Assembly: GCA_963745595.1 (NCBI GenBank)
Contig: CAVUYB010000014.1
Location: 124,001-188,000, forward strand
Reading direction: 5' to 3'
DNA length: 64,000 bases
Origin: DASZUK01 sp963745595
GTDB lineage: Bacteria; Actinomycetota; Acidimicrobiia; Acidimicrobiales; RAAP-2
Under the pieces are notes generated by a model. The model did no database searches, was not told the origin of the DNA, and saw nothing but the letters and a program-made list of their open reading frames with translations. How positions within the stretch are numbered: the stretch's first letter is position 1; every line of letters begins with the position of its first letter. Positions 8,866-19,209 of the stretch are shown here, one piece after another. Position numbers and translations under genes: made by a program.

Positions 8866-10289
8866 GCGGACCGCCGGCTCCCGCCGGCCCAGGAGGTCGT
8901 CGAGCGGGCGCTCGCCGCCGCGGCCGCGGCGAGGCGGCGACTGCGTCGTCATCGTCGAGGAGGCCCGCGAGGCCGACGTCCGCTTCGCCAACAACACCGA
9001 CCACGACCAACGGCGTCCGCCGCGACCGGCGGGTGACCGTCGATCCGCTTCGTCGACGGTCGACGGCGGCGGTCGTGGCGGCCGGGGTGGCCCGCCGGAG
9101 CGGCGACGTCGACGTCGGCGGCGCTGGTGGCCGCGGCCGAGGCCGACGCCCGCGGCGCCGGGCCGGCCGACGACGCCGCGCCCCTGCGTCGACGCGGCGT
9201 CGCGCCGACGCCGACTTCGCCGACGCCGCCCGGCCGACGACCGACCTCGGCGTGCTCGGCGGCGTGCTCGCCGGCCTGGCCGGCGCCTTCGACCGGGCCC
9301 GGGCGGCCGGCCGGGTGCTCGCCGGGCTTCGCCGAGCACCGGCGTGGCGACCACCTACCTCGGCAGCTCGACCGGGCTGCGGCGGCGCCACGCCAGCCGA
9401 CCGGCACCCTCGCAGCTGGTCGCCCGGAGCGCCGACGGCACCCGCTCGGCCTGGGCCGGCGCGCGGCACGGCCGACTTCGCCGACGTGTCGCGTCGGCGA
9501 CCTCGACGAGCGACGTGGCCCGCCGCCTCGGCTGGGCCGGCCGCCGCGTCGAGCTCGCCGGCCGGGCGCTACGAGGTCGATCCTGCCCCCCGACGCCGTC
9601 GCCGACCTCATGGTCGGCCTCGCCGAGGCGGCCGGCGGGCGCGACGCCGAGGACGGCCGCACCGTCTTCTCGGCGCCCGGCGGCGGCACCCGGGTCGGCG
9701 AGCGCTCTGTCGACCCTGCCCTTCGACCTGCGCGAGCGACCCGGCCGAGCCCGGGCCTCGAGTGCGCGCCGTTCCTGGCGACGCCGGCGTCGGGCCCGAC
9801 GTCTCGGTCTTCGACAACGGCCTGCCCGCTCGGCCGGACCGCCTGGATCGACGGCGGCCGGCTCGACCGCCTGCCGCTACCACCGGGCCGGCGCGGCCCG
9901 CTCGGGCGTGCCGCCACGCGCCCCGGTCGACAACCTCGTCCTCGAGCTGCCCGGCGCCACCGGCCTCGCTCGACGACCTGGTCGCCCGGACCGAGCGGGG
10001 CCTGCTGCTCACCTGCCTCTGGTACATCCGGGAGGTCGACCCGGCGACGCTGCTGCTCACCGGCCTCACCCGCGACGGCGTCTACCTCGTCGAGGACGGC
10101 GAGGTCGTCGGCGCCGTCAACAACTTCCGCTTCAACGAGAGCCCGGTCGACCTGCTGGCCCGGGCGACCGAGGCCGGCGCGACCGTCCGGGCCCTCGGCC
10201 GGGAGTTCGGCGAGTGGGTCAACCGGACGGCGATGCCGCCGCTGCGGGTCCCCGACTTCAACATGAGCTCGGTCAGCCCGGCCAGCTGA
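8862..10289 (+). CDS. tldE: TldE/PmbA-family metalloprotease partner (heavily frameshifted)
   Basis: The non-metal-binding partner of TldD. Fragments in different frames give VVIVEEAREADVRFANNT, TTNGVRRDRRVTV, DLGVLGGVLAGLAGAFDRA, TTYLGSSTGLRRRH, LPPDAVADLMVGLAEAAGG, DVSVFDNGLP, APVDNLVLELPGATG and the intact C-terminal third from about 9970: WYIREVDPATLLLTGLTRDG, VYLVEDGEVVGAVNNFRFNE, PPLRVPDF. No HExxxH motif is present, as expected for TldE. The frame breaks roughly every 50-100 bp up to 9960, the highest density in the window, then stays open to the stop at 10289. The start overlaps the tldD stop. Likely function is peptide maturation or proteolysis with TldD in the cytoplasm. Confidence 0.75.
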   Translation: MSGPPAPAGPGGRRAGARRRGRGEAATASSSSRRPARPTSASPTTPTTTNGVRRDRRVTVDPLRRRSTAAVVAAGVARRSGDVDVGGAGGRGRGRRPRRRAGRRRRAPASTRRRADADFADAARPTTDLGVLGGVLAGLAGAFDRARAAGRVLAGLRRAPAWRPPTSAARPGCGGATPADRHPRSWSPGAPTAPARPGPARGTADFADVSRRRPRRATWPAASAGPAAASSSPAGRYEVDPAPRRRRRPHGRPRRGGRRARRRGRPHRLLGARRRHPGRRALCRPCPSTCASDPAEPGPRVRAVPGDAGVGPDVSVFDNGLPARPDRLDRRRPARPPAATTGPARPARACRHAPRSTTSSSSCPAPPASLDDLVARTERGLLLTCLWYIREVDPATLLLTGLTRDGVYLVEDGEVVGAVNNFRFNESPVDLLARATEAGATVRALGREFGEWVNRTAMPPLRVPDFNMSSVSPAS

Positions 10290-11371
10290 CGCGTTCAGCC
10301 GGCGACGGCCGCCCCGGCGGGTCGGCCCTCGCCGTCCACTTTGGCGCCAGCCGGCCGACCACCAGCGGGCGGCTCGACGCCCCAGGCGCGGCGAGCAGCT
10401 CGAACGAGCGGGCCCGGTCGTCGTAGGCGTGGACCCGGCTCGTACGATGAGCTCGTCGGCGTCGGTCCGGGCGACCAGGTCGTCGAGGCCGGCCCGCACG
10501 GCGTCCGGATCGCCGACGACCCAGCTGGCCGTCGTCGAGTCGACGAGCTCCTGCTCGCCCGGCGAGTAGCGGTACGCCGCGGCCGTCTCCGGCGTCGGCA
10601 GCGGGCCCGAGCCGGCCGGTGCGGAGCTGCACCATCGACAGGGCGGCCGGGCCGGCGAGGTACCGGGCCTCGTCGTCGGTCGGGGCGCAGACGACGGCCA
10701 CGCCGACCATGACGTGCGGCCGGTCGAGGACGGCCGACGGGCGGAACGCCGCCCGGTACCGGTCGAGGGCCGGCTCGGTGTACTGCGGGCATGAAGTGGT
10801 GGGCGAACGAGAACGGCAGGCCCAGCATGCCGGCCAGCTCGGCGCTGAACAGGCTCGAGCCGAGCAGCCAGATCTCCGGCAGGTACCCTTCGCCGGGCAC
10901 CGGCCGGGGGTGGGCGATCGTGCCGGCGAAGTAGCCGATCAGCTCGACCAGGTCGTCGGGGAACCGGTCGGCGTCGAGGTCGGCGGTGCGACGGAGGGCC
11001 CGGGCGGTCCGCGGGTCGGTGCCCGGCGCCCGACCGAGGCCGAGGTCGATGCGGCCCGGGTGCAGCGCCTCGAGCGTGGCGAACTGCTCGGCGACGACGA
11101 GCGGGGCGTGGTTCGGCAGCATCACGCCGCCGGAGCCCACCCGGATGGTCTCGGTGGCCGCGGCGAGGTGGGCGATCAGGACGGCCGGGGCCGAGCTGGC
11201 GACGGCCGGCATGCCGTGGTGCTCGGCCACCCACAGCCGCCGGTAGCCGAGCGGCTCGACCTGCCGGGCCAGGTCGGTCACCTCGGCCAGCGCCTGGGCC
11301 GGCGACGACCCGTCGGCCACCGTGGCCAGGTCGAGCACCGACAGCGGGACGGGGCCGGATGCGATCGCCAT
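10273..11371 (-). CDS. LLM-class flavin-dependent oxidoreductase (frameshifted)
   Basis: A bacterial luciferase-like monooxygenase using reduced flavin. The first 190 residues are intact and typical: PLSVLDLATVADG, YRRLWVAEHHGMPAVASSAP, IRVGSGGVMLPNHAPLVVAEQF, GRIDLGLGRAPGTD and IWLLGSSLFSAELAG, LPFSFAHHFMP. After a break near 10790 the frame changes about four times; VMVGVAVVCAPTDDEARYLA, ELVDSTTASWVVGDPDAV and VHAYDDRARSFELLA continue the family pattern. The stop is uncertain because of the shifts; 10273 gives a short overlap with the convergent tldE. The start is the ATG at 11371. The physiological substrate is not evident. Confidence 0.8.
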
Positions 11372-11417
11372 GACGTTCGGGTCAACGCCGGAGCGGGCCC
11401 CGACACTTCCCGCGCGG

Positions 11418-11423
11418 TAAGTT
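11418..11423 (+). promoter_or_regulatory. Candidate -10 element of the M20 peptidase gene
   Basis: TAAGTT ends seven bases before the GTG at 11431, the same leaderless spacing seen elsewhere in the window. Confidence 0.4.
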
Positions 11424-11430
11424 CGCCGCC

Positions 11431-12907
11431 GTGACCAGCGACGGAACGCACCGGCGGCCGTCCACCGGGCTGGGAGGACGAGATCCTGCCGGCCCTGACC
11501 GAGTACACGCGCATCCCGTGCCTCTCCCCCGCCTATGCCGCCGACTGGGCGGCCGACGGCCACCTCGTCCGGGCCGCCCGGCTGCTGGCCGACTGGTGCC
11601 GCCGGCCGGGCCGTCCCCGGCCTCGTCGCCGACGTCGTCGAGCTGCCCGGGCGGACGCCGGTCATCGTCGTCGACGTGCCGGCGTCCGGCGGCCACGGCG
11701 ACGGGGCGGGCGCCGAGCCGGCGGGCACCGTGCTCGTCTACGGCCACCTCGACAAGCAGCCGCCGCATGGGCACCTGGCGCGACGGCCTCGGCCCGTTCG
11801 AGCCGGTGCGCGACGGCGACCGCCTGTACGGCCGGGGCACCGCCGACGACGGCTACGCGGTCTTCGCCGCGGTCACCGCGCTCGAGGCGCTCGCCGCGGC
11901 CGGCACGCCCCACCCCCGGGTCGTCGTCCTCATCGAGGCCAGCGAGGAGAGCGGCAGCCCCGACCTGCCGGCCCACCTCGACGCGCCTCGGCCCGCGGAT
12001 CGGCCGGCCGGACCTGGTCGTCTGCCTCGACTCGGGCTGCCTGACCTACGACCGGCTCTGGACCACCTCGTCGCTGCGCGGCAACCTCGTCGGCGGAGGT
12101 CGAGGTCGAGGTGCTGACCGAGGGCGTGCACAGCGGGCTAGGCCGGCGGGGTCGTCCCCTCGTCGTTCCGGGTCCTGCGCCAGCTGCTGTCCCGGATCGA
12201 GGACGAGACGACCGGCGCGGTCCTGCTGCCCGAGCTGCAGGCCGAGGTGCCCGACCGCCACCGGGCCGACCTGGCGGCGGTGGCCGCCGAGCTGCCCGAC
12301 GCGGTCGAGCCGCGGCCTGCCGACCGTCCCCGGCCTCGTCCTCGCCGGGCCGTCCGAGGCCGACCGGCTGGTCGCCCGGGCCTGGGCGCCGGCCGTGGCG
12401 GTGACCGGCATCGACGGCATCCCGTCGGTCCGCGACGGCGGCAACGTCCTGCGGCCGTCCACGACCGCCAAGCTGTCGATCCGCCTGCCGCCGACCGTCG
12501 ACGCGGCGGCTGCCGCGGGCGCGCCTCGACGCCGCGCTGACGACCGACCCGCCGGAGCGGCGCCCGGGTCACGGTGACGATGGAGACGCCGGCCGACGGC
12601 TGGCTCGCCCCCGAGCCCGAGCCGTGGGTCGCCGACGCGCTCGACCGCGGCGTCGACCGCGTCGTTCGGCCGGCCGCCGTCGGCGTACGGCGAGGGCGGG
12701 ACGATCCCGTTCCTCTCCATGCTCGGCGCCCGCTTCCCCGGCGTGCAGCTCGTCGCCACCGGCGTGCTCGGGCCGGGCAGCAACGCCCACGGGCCCAACG
12801 AGTTCCTGCACCTGCCGATGGCCGAGGCGGTCACCGTCGCGGTCGCCCACCTGGTCGCCGCGGCCGGTGTCAGAGCTGGTGGGCCGCCACCTCCAGGCCG
12901 ACGATGA
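11431..12907 (+). CDS. M20-family dipeptidase/metallopeptidase (frameshifted)
   Basis: A zinc-dependent exopeptidase of the M20 (PepV/CNDP-like) family hydrolysing small peptides in the cytoplasm. Across frames I read ILPALTEYTRIPCLSPAY, GTVLVYGHLDKQPPMG (metal His-x-Asp), RLYGRGTADDGYAV (bridging Asp), VLIEASEESGSPDL (catalytic and metal Glu), DSGCLTYDRLWTTSSLRGN, LTEGVHSG, GIDGIPSVRDGGNVLRP, TIPFLSMLGARFPGVQ and GPGSNAHGPNEFLHL. At least eight frame changes occur between 11460 and 12690. The final part, from about 12719, is open. The start is the GTG at 11431, and no Shine-Dalgarno sequence is visible. The 3' end overlaps the convergent membrane-protein gene by a few tens of bases. Confidence 0.82.
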
Positions 12908-13395
12908 ACAGCCCGACCGAGACGAGCGCGACGACGTACGCCAGCCGGTGACTGCCCGGCCGGTGCGGGCCGGCCGTCCATATCCCGACGACGGCCAGGG
13001 CGGCGACGCCGACGCCGGCGTCGACCCACAGGGCCGTCGACGTCGTGTAGAGCCCGGTCCGGGAGAGGGCGAGGACGATCGTCGCCGGGATGGCCGCGGA
13101 GACGATCGGCCGCGACCGCCGGAGCTGGTCGGTGACCGTCCGAGAGGTGAACGGCACGTCGTCCGACCGGTCGACCAGGCGACGACGAGGTGCGAACCGC
13201 GTGGGCCAGGGCGATGGCGATCGCCCCGACGACGATCACGCCGCCGGCGCTGACCGAGTCCGGCCGGTTCTCGAGACTCAGGCCGCCGATGGCGACCATG
13301 GTCGAGATCGTTCCGTAGACGTACTCCCGAGCCCATTCGACCGACGCCGTCGGCACCGCCGACTGGTCGTCGTCCCCCGCGCTCCGCTGGTCCAC
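12870..13395 (-). CDS. Small multi-pass membrane protein of unknown function (frameshifted)
   Basis: A protein of about 175 residues with an acidic N-terminus, then VYGTISTMVAIGGLSLENR and VIVVGAIAIALAHAV as first membrane segments. After a break near 13185 it continues with PIVSAAIPATIVLALSRTGLY, ALWVDAGVGVAALAVVGIW and LAYVVALVSVGLFIVGLEV. I count about five hydrophobic helices. The YVYGT opening resembles small actinobacterial membrane proteins, but I cannot name a family. The start is the GTG at 13395. It stands alone between the convergent M20 gene and the divergent hydrolase gene. Confidence 0.6.
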
Positions 13396-13454
13396 GGGCC
13401 CCAGTCTGGCGCCCGCCGCGGCCGGCCAGCGAACCGCCAGCGTCCGGGCCGGCG

Positions 13455-13460
13455 TAGGGT
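13455..13460 (+). promoter_or_regulatory. Candidate -10 element of the alpha/beta hydrolase gene
   Basis: TAGGGT ends eight bases before the GTG at 13469, consistent with leaderless transcription. Confidence 0.4.
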
Positions 13461-13468
13461 GACGATCG

Positions 13469-14271
13469 GTGCCCACGACCGACGACCCCCCGCACGCACG
13501 CCATCGTCGACGTCGACGGCCTCGCCGGTCTGGTACGAGACGGCCGGCGACGGCGAGCCGATCGTCCTCCTCCACGGCGGCCTGGCGACAAACACGACGT
13601 GGAACGCGCAGTTCGACGGCTTCTCCCCCCACCGGCGCGTCGTCGCACCGGAACGCCAGGCCCACGGCCATACCCCCGACCGTGACGGCCCGATCTCGTA
13701 CCAGTCGATGGCCGACGAGACGATCGGGTTCCTCGACGCCGTCGACCTCGGGCCGGTCGACGTCGTCGGTTGGAGCGACGGCGGGATGGTCGGCTTCCTC
13801 GTCGCCGTCGACCGCCCGGACCTCGTCCGCAACCTGGTCATGACCGGCGCCGGGTTCGCCTCGGCCGGCTACGTCCCCGGCGGCATCGAGGAGCTCGTCG
13901 CCCTCCAGCCGGGCGACGACGACATGGTCATGTTCGCCGCCCTGTACGCCGCGGCCTCCCCCGACGGCCCCGACCACTTCCCGGCCGTCTGGGAGAAGGT
14001 CCGGACGATGTGGGCCACGCCGTTCGACTTCTCGGCCGGCCTCGAGCGGCTCGCCGCGCCGGTCCTCGTCGTCCTCGGCGACGACGACCTCGTCGCGGCG
14101 GCGCACGGTGACGAGCTGGCCCGGCGGGTCCGCCACGGCCAGCTGGCCGTCGTACCCGGCACGTCCCACCTGGTGCCGATGGAGAAGCCGGACCTCTACA
14201 ACCGGCTCGTCCTCGACTTCACCGCCCGGCCGGCGGTCGAGACGCTGATGCCGTGGTGGCGCCGGACCTGA
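13469..14271 (+). CDS. Alpha/beta hydrolase (one frameshift)
   Basis: A serine hydrolase of about 267 residues. The oxyanion region IVLLHGGLATNTTWNAQ, the nucleophile elbow VVGWSDGGMVGF, the acid in LVVLGDDDLV and the catalytic histidine in VPGTSHLVPMEKP form a complete triad. A frame change near 13505 joins the GTG start to the main body (VWYETAGDGEPIVLLHGG). No signal peptide is visible, so it is cytosolic. The substrate is unknown; the fold covers esterases, lactonases and C-C hydrolases. The 3' end overlaps the tail of the convergent monooxygenase by about 50 bases. A Baeyer-Villiger-type enzyme beside an esterase-like hydrolase would suit oxidation of a ketone followed by ester hydrolysis, but this is inference. 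Confidence 0.85.
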
Positions 14272-15729
14272 CGTCGTAGTCGGCCGGGTGGAACCGGCGG
14301 GTCTCGCGCCGGAAGCGGTACGTCGGCCGGACCACATCGTGGTGTTGCGGCCCCGGTGGTCGAGGTACCAGCTCGTGCAGCCGCCGGTGGCCCACGCGGC
14401 GCCGGCCAGCTCGGCCTGGATCTGCTGGTCGAACCGCTCGGCGACCTCCGGGCGGACCTCGACCGTGCCGATCCCCGGGTCGGTCGAGGAACTCGACGGC
14501 GTCGACGACGTAGTTCAGGTGGGACTCGATCATGTAGACCATCGAGTTGTGGCCGAGCGTCGTGTTCGGGCCGATCAGCATGAAGAGGTTCGGGAACCCG
14601 GGCACCGTCGAACCGAGGTACGCGGTCATGCCGTCCTGCCACGCCGCCGACAGCAGCTGCCCGCCGACGCCACGAACGCGCCGGCGAACGACGGCTCGGC
14701 GGCCCGGAAGCCGGTGGCGAAAACGATCGCGTCGACCTCCCGCTCGCCGCCGAGCGCGTCGACCACCGACGACGCCCGGAGCCGGCTGACCGCCGCCGGG
14801 ACGACCTCGACGTTCGGCCGGGTCAGCGCCGGGTAGTAGTCGTCGGAGACGAGCACCCGCTTGCAGCCGAGCCGGTAGTCCGGTTCGAGCACCGCCCGCA
14901 GCGCCGGATCGGCGACCTGCCGCCGGCGGTACGCGGTCGCGAGCTTCTCGAGCAGCCGCCTGGCGGCGCTCGTCCCGGCCGAGCAGGACCGGGCCCATGA
15001 GCAGCTCCAGACGGAGGTAGATCCAGGCCCGGACGGCCAGCCGGGCCGGCGGGAGCCGGCGGTACAGCCACCGCCGGCCGGCGCCGATCGACCGGTCGTT
15101 GCGGGGGACGATCCACGGCGCCGACCGCTGGTAGACGACGAGCTCGGCGACCAGCGGCTGGAGCTCGGGGACGACCTGGACGGCCGACGCGCCGGTGCCG
15201 ACGACGGCCACCCGCTGGCCGCGCCAGTCGTAGCGTGCCGTCCCATGCCGCGGTGTGGACGACCCGGCCGCCGAAGTCGCCGATGCCGGGCAGGTCCGGG
15301 ACGAGCGGCTCGCTCAACGGCCCGGTCGCCCACACGAGCACCCGGGCGGTCAGCCGGTCGCCGGTCGCCGTCCGCAGGCGCCAGCGCCCGGACGGCTCGT
15401 CGAAGGCGGCCTCGGTCACGTCCTGGCCGAACCGGAAGTGGTCGGCCAGCCCGAACCGGTCGACGCAGGCCTGTAGGTACTGCTCGATCTCGGCCTGCGG
15501 GGAGTACGACCCGGCTCCAGTCGGGGTTCGGGGCGAACGAGAACGAGTACAGGTGCGACGGGATGTCGCACGCCGCGCCCGGGTACGTGTTGTCGCGCCA
15601 CGTCCCGCCGACCCGCTCACCCCGGTCGAGGACGACGAAGTCGCCGACCCCGGCCTGCCGGAGCCGGATGGCCATGCCGATGCCGGAGAAGCCGCCACCG
15701 ACGATCGCCACCGCGACGTCGTCACCCAT
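14219..15729 (-). CDS. Flavin-containing/Baeyer-Villiger-type monooxygenase (frameshifted)
   Basis: A FAD and NADPH dependent oxygenase of about 500 residues. The N-terminus has the FAD Rossmann motif AIVGGGFSGIGMAIRL and GGTWRDNTYPGAACDIPSH. A Baeyer-Villiger fingerprint of the form FxGxxxHxxxW is present in FGGRVVHTAAWDG, then the NADPH motif VAVVGTGASAVQVVPEL with YQRSAPWIVPRND. The C-terminal part contains GFPNLFMLIGPNTTLGHNS and YRFRRETRRFHPADYDV. Frame changes occur near 15515, 15235, 14965, 14660 and 14480. The start is the ATG at 15729. It could oxidise ketones, steroids or amines; the sequence alone does not say which. It runs convergent to the hydrolase gene. Confidence 0.85.
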
Positions 15730-15787
15730 CGCCCCGACGCTACCCACCCGGCGCGACGCGGGCGCTCGCCGGCGAAGGGCCCGTCAG

Positions 15788-16824
15788 CTACAGGGCACCC
15801 CGGTGGCGGAGCCAGCGGATGGCGAAGAACCCGGGCACGGCCGGCAGCCAGTACGTGAGGAGCCGGTACGTCAGGGCGGCCGCGACCACCGGCGAGCTGG
15901 CCAGGCCGGCACCGGTCAGCCCCGCCACCAAGATGGCTTCGGGGGCGCCCGAGGGCACCGGGGACCGGGACGGCCCGCTGGGCCATCGTGGCCAGCACGA
16001 CGAGGGTCAGCAGCAGGGCGATGCTGGTGTGCTGGTGGACCAGCGCGAGCGGTGCAGTAGAGGCAGGCGACCTCCGCGGCCAGCAGGAGCGCCTGGCCGA
16101 CGACGAGTCGCAGGGCCTTGCGCGGTCGCCGGGAAACCGACCGGACCATGCCGCCGGCCATCTTCAGCTGCGGAACCACCCGCCGGTGCAGCCGGGGGAA
16201 GTGCCACACCGCGGCCACCGCGGCGGCCAGGACCACGACCCCGGCCAGGAGGAGCCATCCGTCGGACCCGGCCGCGCTGTGGAGGTTCTCGGTCTGGAAG
16301 GTCGACGCCGACAGGATCCCGCCGAACAGCAGGGCAACGAGGTCCACCAGGAGGCTGCCGACCGAGACCAGGGCGGCGGAGGCCGAGGCCGCCGCCACCT
16401 CGATGCCGAGCCGCTGCACGAACCGGACGGTGAGAGCGAAGCTCCCGACGCCGCCCGGCGTGGCCATGGTGGTGAAGGACCGGCCGACCTCCAAGAGGAC
16501 GGTCCGCCCCGGTGGCAGGCGGATGTCGACCGCACCGGAGAGGGCCACCGCGGCGGCGAAGAAGACAGCCGCCGCGCTGCCGATCGCCGGGACCAGCCAC
16601 AGCCAGTCCTCGCCGTGGACCTTCGAGAACGCGGCCGGGACATCGGCGATGGCGCCGGCCAAGAAGACGATGGCCAGGAACGTGACGGCCGCGGTCGCCA
16701 GTCCGAGCAGCCGACCCCGCCCGGTGTCGTCCGGCCCGACATCGCCGTCCGGCTGGGTGCCGCCGTCCACCAGCCGTCGGTCCGGGCTGACGACGGCTGG
16801 CGTCTCCTCGCCGCCGGAGGTCAC
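15788..16824 (-). CDS. UPF0104/YbhN lysylphosphatidylglycerol-synthase-type membrane protein
   Basis: A polytopic membrane protein of about 345 residues with the flippase-like transmembrane domain of MprF but no aminoacyl-transferase domain. Recognisable parts are GRSFTTMATPGGVGSFALTVRF, VSVGSLLVDLVALLFGGIL and, after a frame change near 16050, YRLLTYWLPAVPGFFAIRWL. The GTG at 16824 lies five bases after the stop of the FAD dehydrogenase, making it the last gene of a leftward overlapping gene chain. The family probably moves lipids or glycolipids across the membrane; the substrate here is unknown. Two further paralogues lie at 35.9-38.4 kb and 40.0-41.2 kb. Confidence 0.78.
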
Positions 16825-16829
16825 GCCGG

Positions 16830-18292
16830 TCAGGCCGGTGCGGTGGCCGCGGTCCGGCCGGCGAACCGGCCGAACAGGGTGCTGTCGCCGATGGACAGGC
16901 CGCTGGCGTAGCCGAGGGCACAGACGCCGGCGGTCGTCCGCCCGGCGGCGAAGAGCCCGGGGACCGGCCGGCCGGCGAGGTCGAGGACCGACCCGTCGAC
17001 GGCGGTGTCGAGACCGCCGAGGGTGAACGGGGCGTAGGGCGCCGGGCCGACCCGGAGGTCGAAGGCGCCCAGCGGCGGCCGGAGGGGCCGGACCCAGGCG
17101 GGCGCCTTGTGGAAGACCGGGTCCTCCCCCCGCTCGGCGTGCCGGTTGTAGAGGTCGACGGTCGCCTCCAGCGGCGCCGAGCGGCAGGCCGATCTCCTTC
17201 TCCAGCTCGGCCGCGGTCTCGCACACCCAGGTCGCCTTCAGGCCCATCCAGTTGGGCTCGTAGGTCTCCTCGTCGACGATCAGGTACACCTCGCCGTCCT
17301 GCTCGTAGAGGGCGGTCCGACCGACCCGGCCCATGTAGGTGTCCTCGTTGATGAACCGCTGGCCCCGGCCGTTGACGAGGATGCCCCGGATGAGGCCCCG
17401 GGGCGGGGTGATCGGCAGGGAGACCTCGCCGCTGTGCATGTTCCGGACGGCGGCCCCCAGCGCCTGGGCCATCCGGATGGCCCGACCGTCGTCGCCCTCG
17501 GTGCCGACCTTGAAGCTGCCGCGGACCAGCGGCGGGCAGTGGCGGCGGAGCATGTCGTCGTTGAAGACGAACCCACCGGCGGTGAGGACCACGCCGCGGC
17601 GGGCCCGGAGATGGACGGTGTCGGCGAACTGCCGCGCCTGGACCCCGACCACCCGGCCGTGGTCGACGACCAGCCGGTCCACCCGGGTGTCGAACCGGGG
17701 GACGGCCCCGGCCGCCTCGGCGGCCGCGGCCAGGTGCTGCATCAGCAGCCAACCGGTGGCCCGCTTGGTCTTGGCCAGGTGGCCCCGGGGCGCCGGCCGG
17801 GCGATCTGGTTGAACGGATAGGCGTCCTCGCCGCCGGAGTAGACGAGACCCTCCTCCCCCACCGGCGCCATGCGACGTCTCGGCGCAGAAGGTGGGGTCG
17901 AAGGGCACGCCGCGGGCCACCAGCCAGTCGAAGTGGTCGAGGCTGTGGTCGCAGTAGGCGGTGATCTTCGCCTCGTCCGGGTCCGGACCGCAGGCGGCCA
18001 TCATGAACCGGAACATGTCCTCGACGGAGTCCTCGAACCCGCAGGCCTTCTGGATCGGCGTCCCGCCGCCCAGGTAGACGATCCCCTCGGCCAGCGCCGC
18101 CGCCCCGCCGGAGCCGCCGGTCCGCTCGACCACGACCACGTCCGCCCCGGCCTCCGCCGCGGTGAAGGCGGCCGTCGACCCGGCCGCCCCGAACCCGACC
18201 ACCACCACGTCGGCGTCGGCGTCCCACCGGGACACCTCGGACGCCTCGATCGGGGCGATCGGGTCGTCGGAACTGACGGGCTGCTCGCTCAT
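16830..18292 (-). CDS. FAD-dependent dehydrogenase of the 3-ketosteroid dehydrogenase/fumarate reductase family (frameshifted)
   Basis: A flavoprotein of about 487 residues. The N-terminal dinucleotide site is VVVVGFGAAGSTAAFTAAEAG followed by ERTGGSGGAAALAEGIVYLGG. Later motifs are RATGWLLMQHL, ARRGVVLTAGGF, GQRFINEDTYMGRVG, YLIVDEETYEPNWMG and, at the C-terminus, GLFAAGRTTAGVCALGYASG. The family dehydrogenates steroid A-rings or similar ring ketones. Frame changes near 17875 and 17180 interrupt it. The ATG start at 18292 overlaps the YihY stop by four bases (ATGA), indicating one transcript. With an upstream acyl-CoA dehydrogenase in the same chain, a catabolic or lipid-modifying role is plausible but unproven. 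Confidence 0.82.
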
Positions 18293-19209
18293 GTCGGCTC
18301 CCCCCGCTGGGCGTTGACCACGGCGCCGAGCAGCATCGCATAGATGGCCAGATAGGCGAAGAGCATGGCCAGGACGACCCCGGCCAGGGCGCCGTAGACG
18401 GCGGTGAAGTGCGTCGACAGATGCAGGTAGACGTCGAAGGCCACCAGGAGGCCGACCACCGCCACCCCGGTGGCCACTGCCCCGGGTAGGAGCCGCCGGA
18501 GGGCGACCGGTCGGCGGACCGAGAACCGGTACAGACCGGCGGCCAGCCCGGTGACCAGGAGCAGCAGCAAGGGCACCCCGACCAGGGCCTCCACCCCCTT
18601 CGCCGACCGGTCCAGCAGGTCGGTGATGGTGGCCGACACCGCGGCCACCAGGCCCAGACCGAGGACGACGATGACGGCGCCACGGAGCGCGTGCAGCCGG
18701 GCGTCGACGTACCGGAGGGTGGGCAGGCCGTAGGCCACCCGGACGGCGCGGACCAGGTTGTAGACCCCGGCCGACGTGCTCCACAGGGCCAGCACCACCG
18801 ACACGACCAGGCCGACCGAGAGGCGGGCCGGGTTGGTGGCCGCGACGTGCCGGAGCTGGCGGGCCACCACCGACCCCAGCGAGTCGGGCCCGGCGGCCGC
18901 CACCGAGGCCAGCCGTCGGGCCACCTCGGCCGGGGTGAACAGCAGGCCGAAGAGGCTGACGGCGGCCAGGACGGCCGGGAAGACGGCGATCAGCAGCCAG
19001 AAGGCGGCCCCCGACGCGGCCAGTCCCAAGCGGTCGGAGGACTGCTCCGAGATCGCCCGCCGGGCCGTCCGCCAGGCCGCCGGCACCGCCCGCGTCGGCA
19101 CCGCCGGCGGCGCCGTCGGCACAGCCCGATCGCCGGGCGCCGCCGGCACAGCCCGGTCCCCCGGCGCCTCCGAGCTGGTCCCGGGGGACGTCGGGGGCTG
19201 ATCGGTCAA
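18289..19209 (-). CDS. YihY/BrkB-family inner-membrane protein
   Basis: A 306-residue membrane protein. After a proline/alanine-rich cytosolic N-terminus (about 60 residues with repeated GDRAVP units) come about six helices, including FWLLIAVFPAVLAAVSLFGLL, LSVGLVVSVVLALWSTSAGV, ALRGAVIVVLGLGLVAAVSA, VGVPLLLLLVTGLAAGLY and VVLAMLFAYLAIYAMLLGAV. The WSTSAGVYNLVRAVRVAYG signature is typical of YihY (formerly misnamed RNase BN). The TTG at 19209 overlaps the acyl-CoA dehydrogenase stop (TTGA), and the stop overlaps the next start, so it is translationally coupled on both sides. The transport function of the family is unsettled. Confidence 0.85.
   Translation of the reverse strand: MTDQPPTSPGTSSEAPGDRAVPAAPGDRAVPTAPPAVPTRAVPAAWRTARRAISEQSSDRLGLAASGAAFWLLIAVFPAVLAAVSLFGLLFTPAEVARRLASVAAAGPDSLGSVVARQLRHVAATNPARLSVGLVVSVVLALWSTSAGVYNLVRAVRVAYGLPTLRYVDARLHALRGAVIVVLGLGLVAAVSATITDLLDRSAKGVEALVGVPLLLLLVTGLAAGLYRFSVRRPVALRRLLPGAVATGVAVVGLLVAFDVYLHLSTHFTAVYGALAGVVLAMLFAYLAIYAMLLGAVVNAQRGEPT

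Noticed and set aside
7355..10289. tldD/tldE as true pseudogenes
   Set aside because: Motifs, length and gene coupling are conserved across every shift, and indel density falls sharply to the right in unrelated genes, which points to sequence error.
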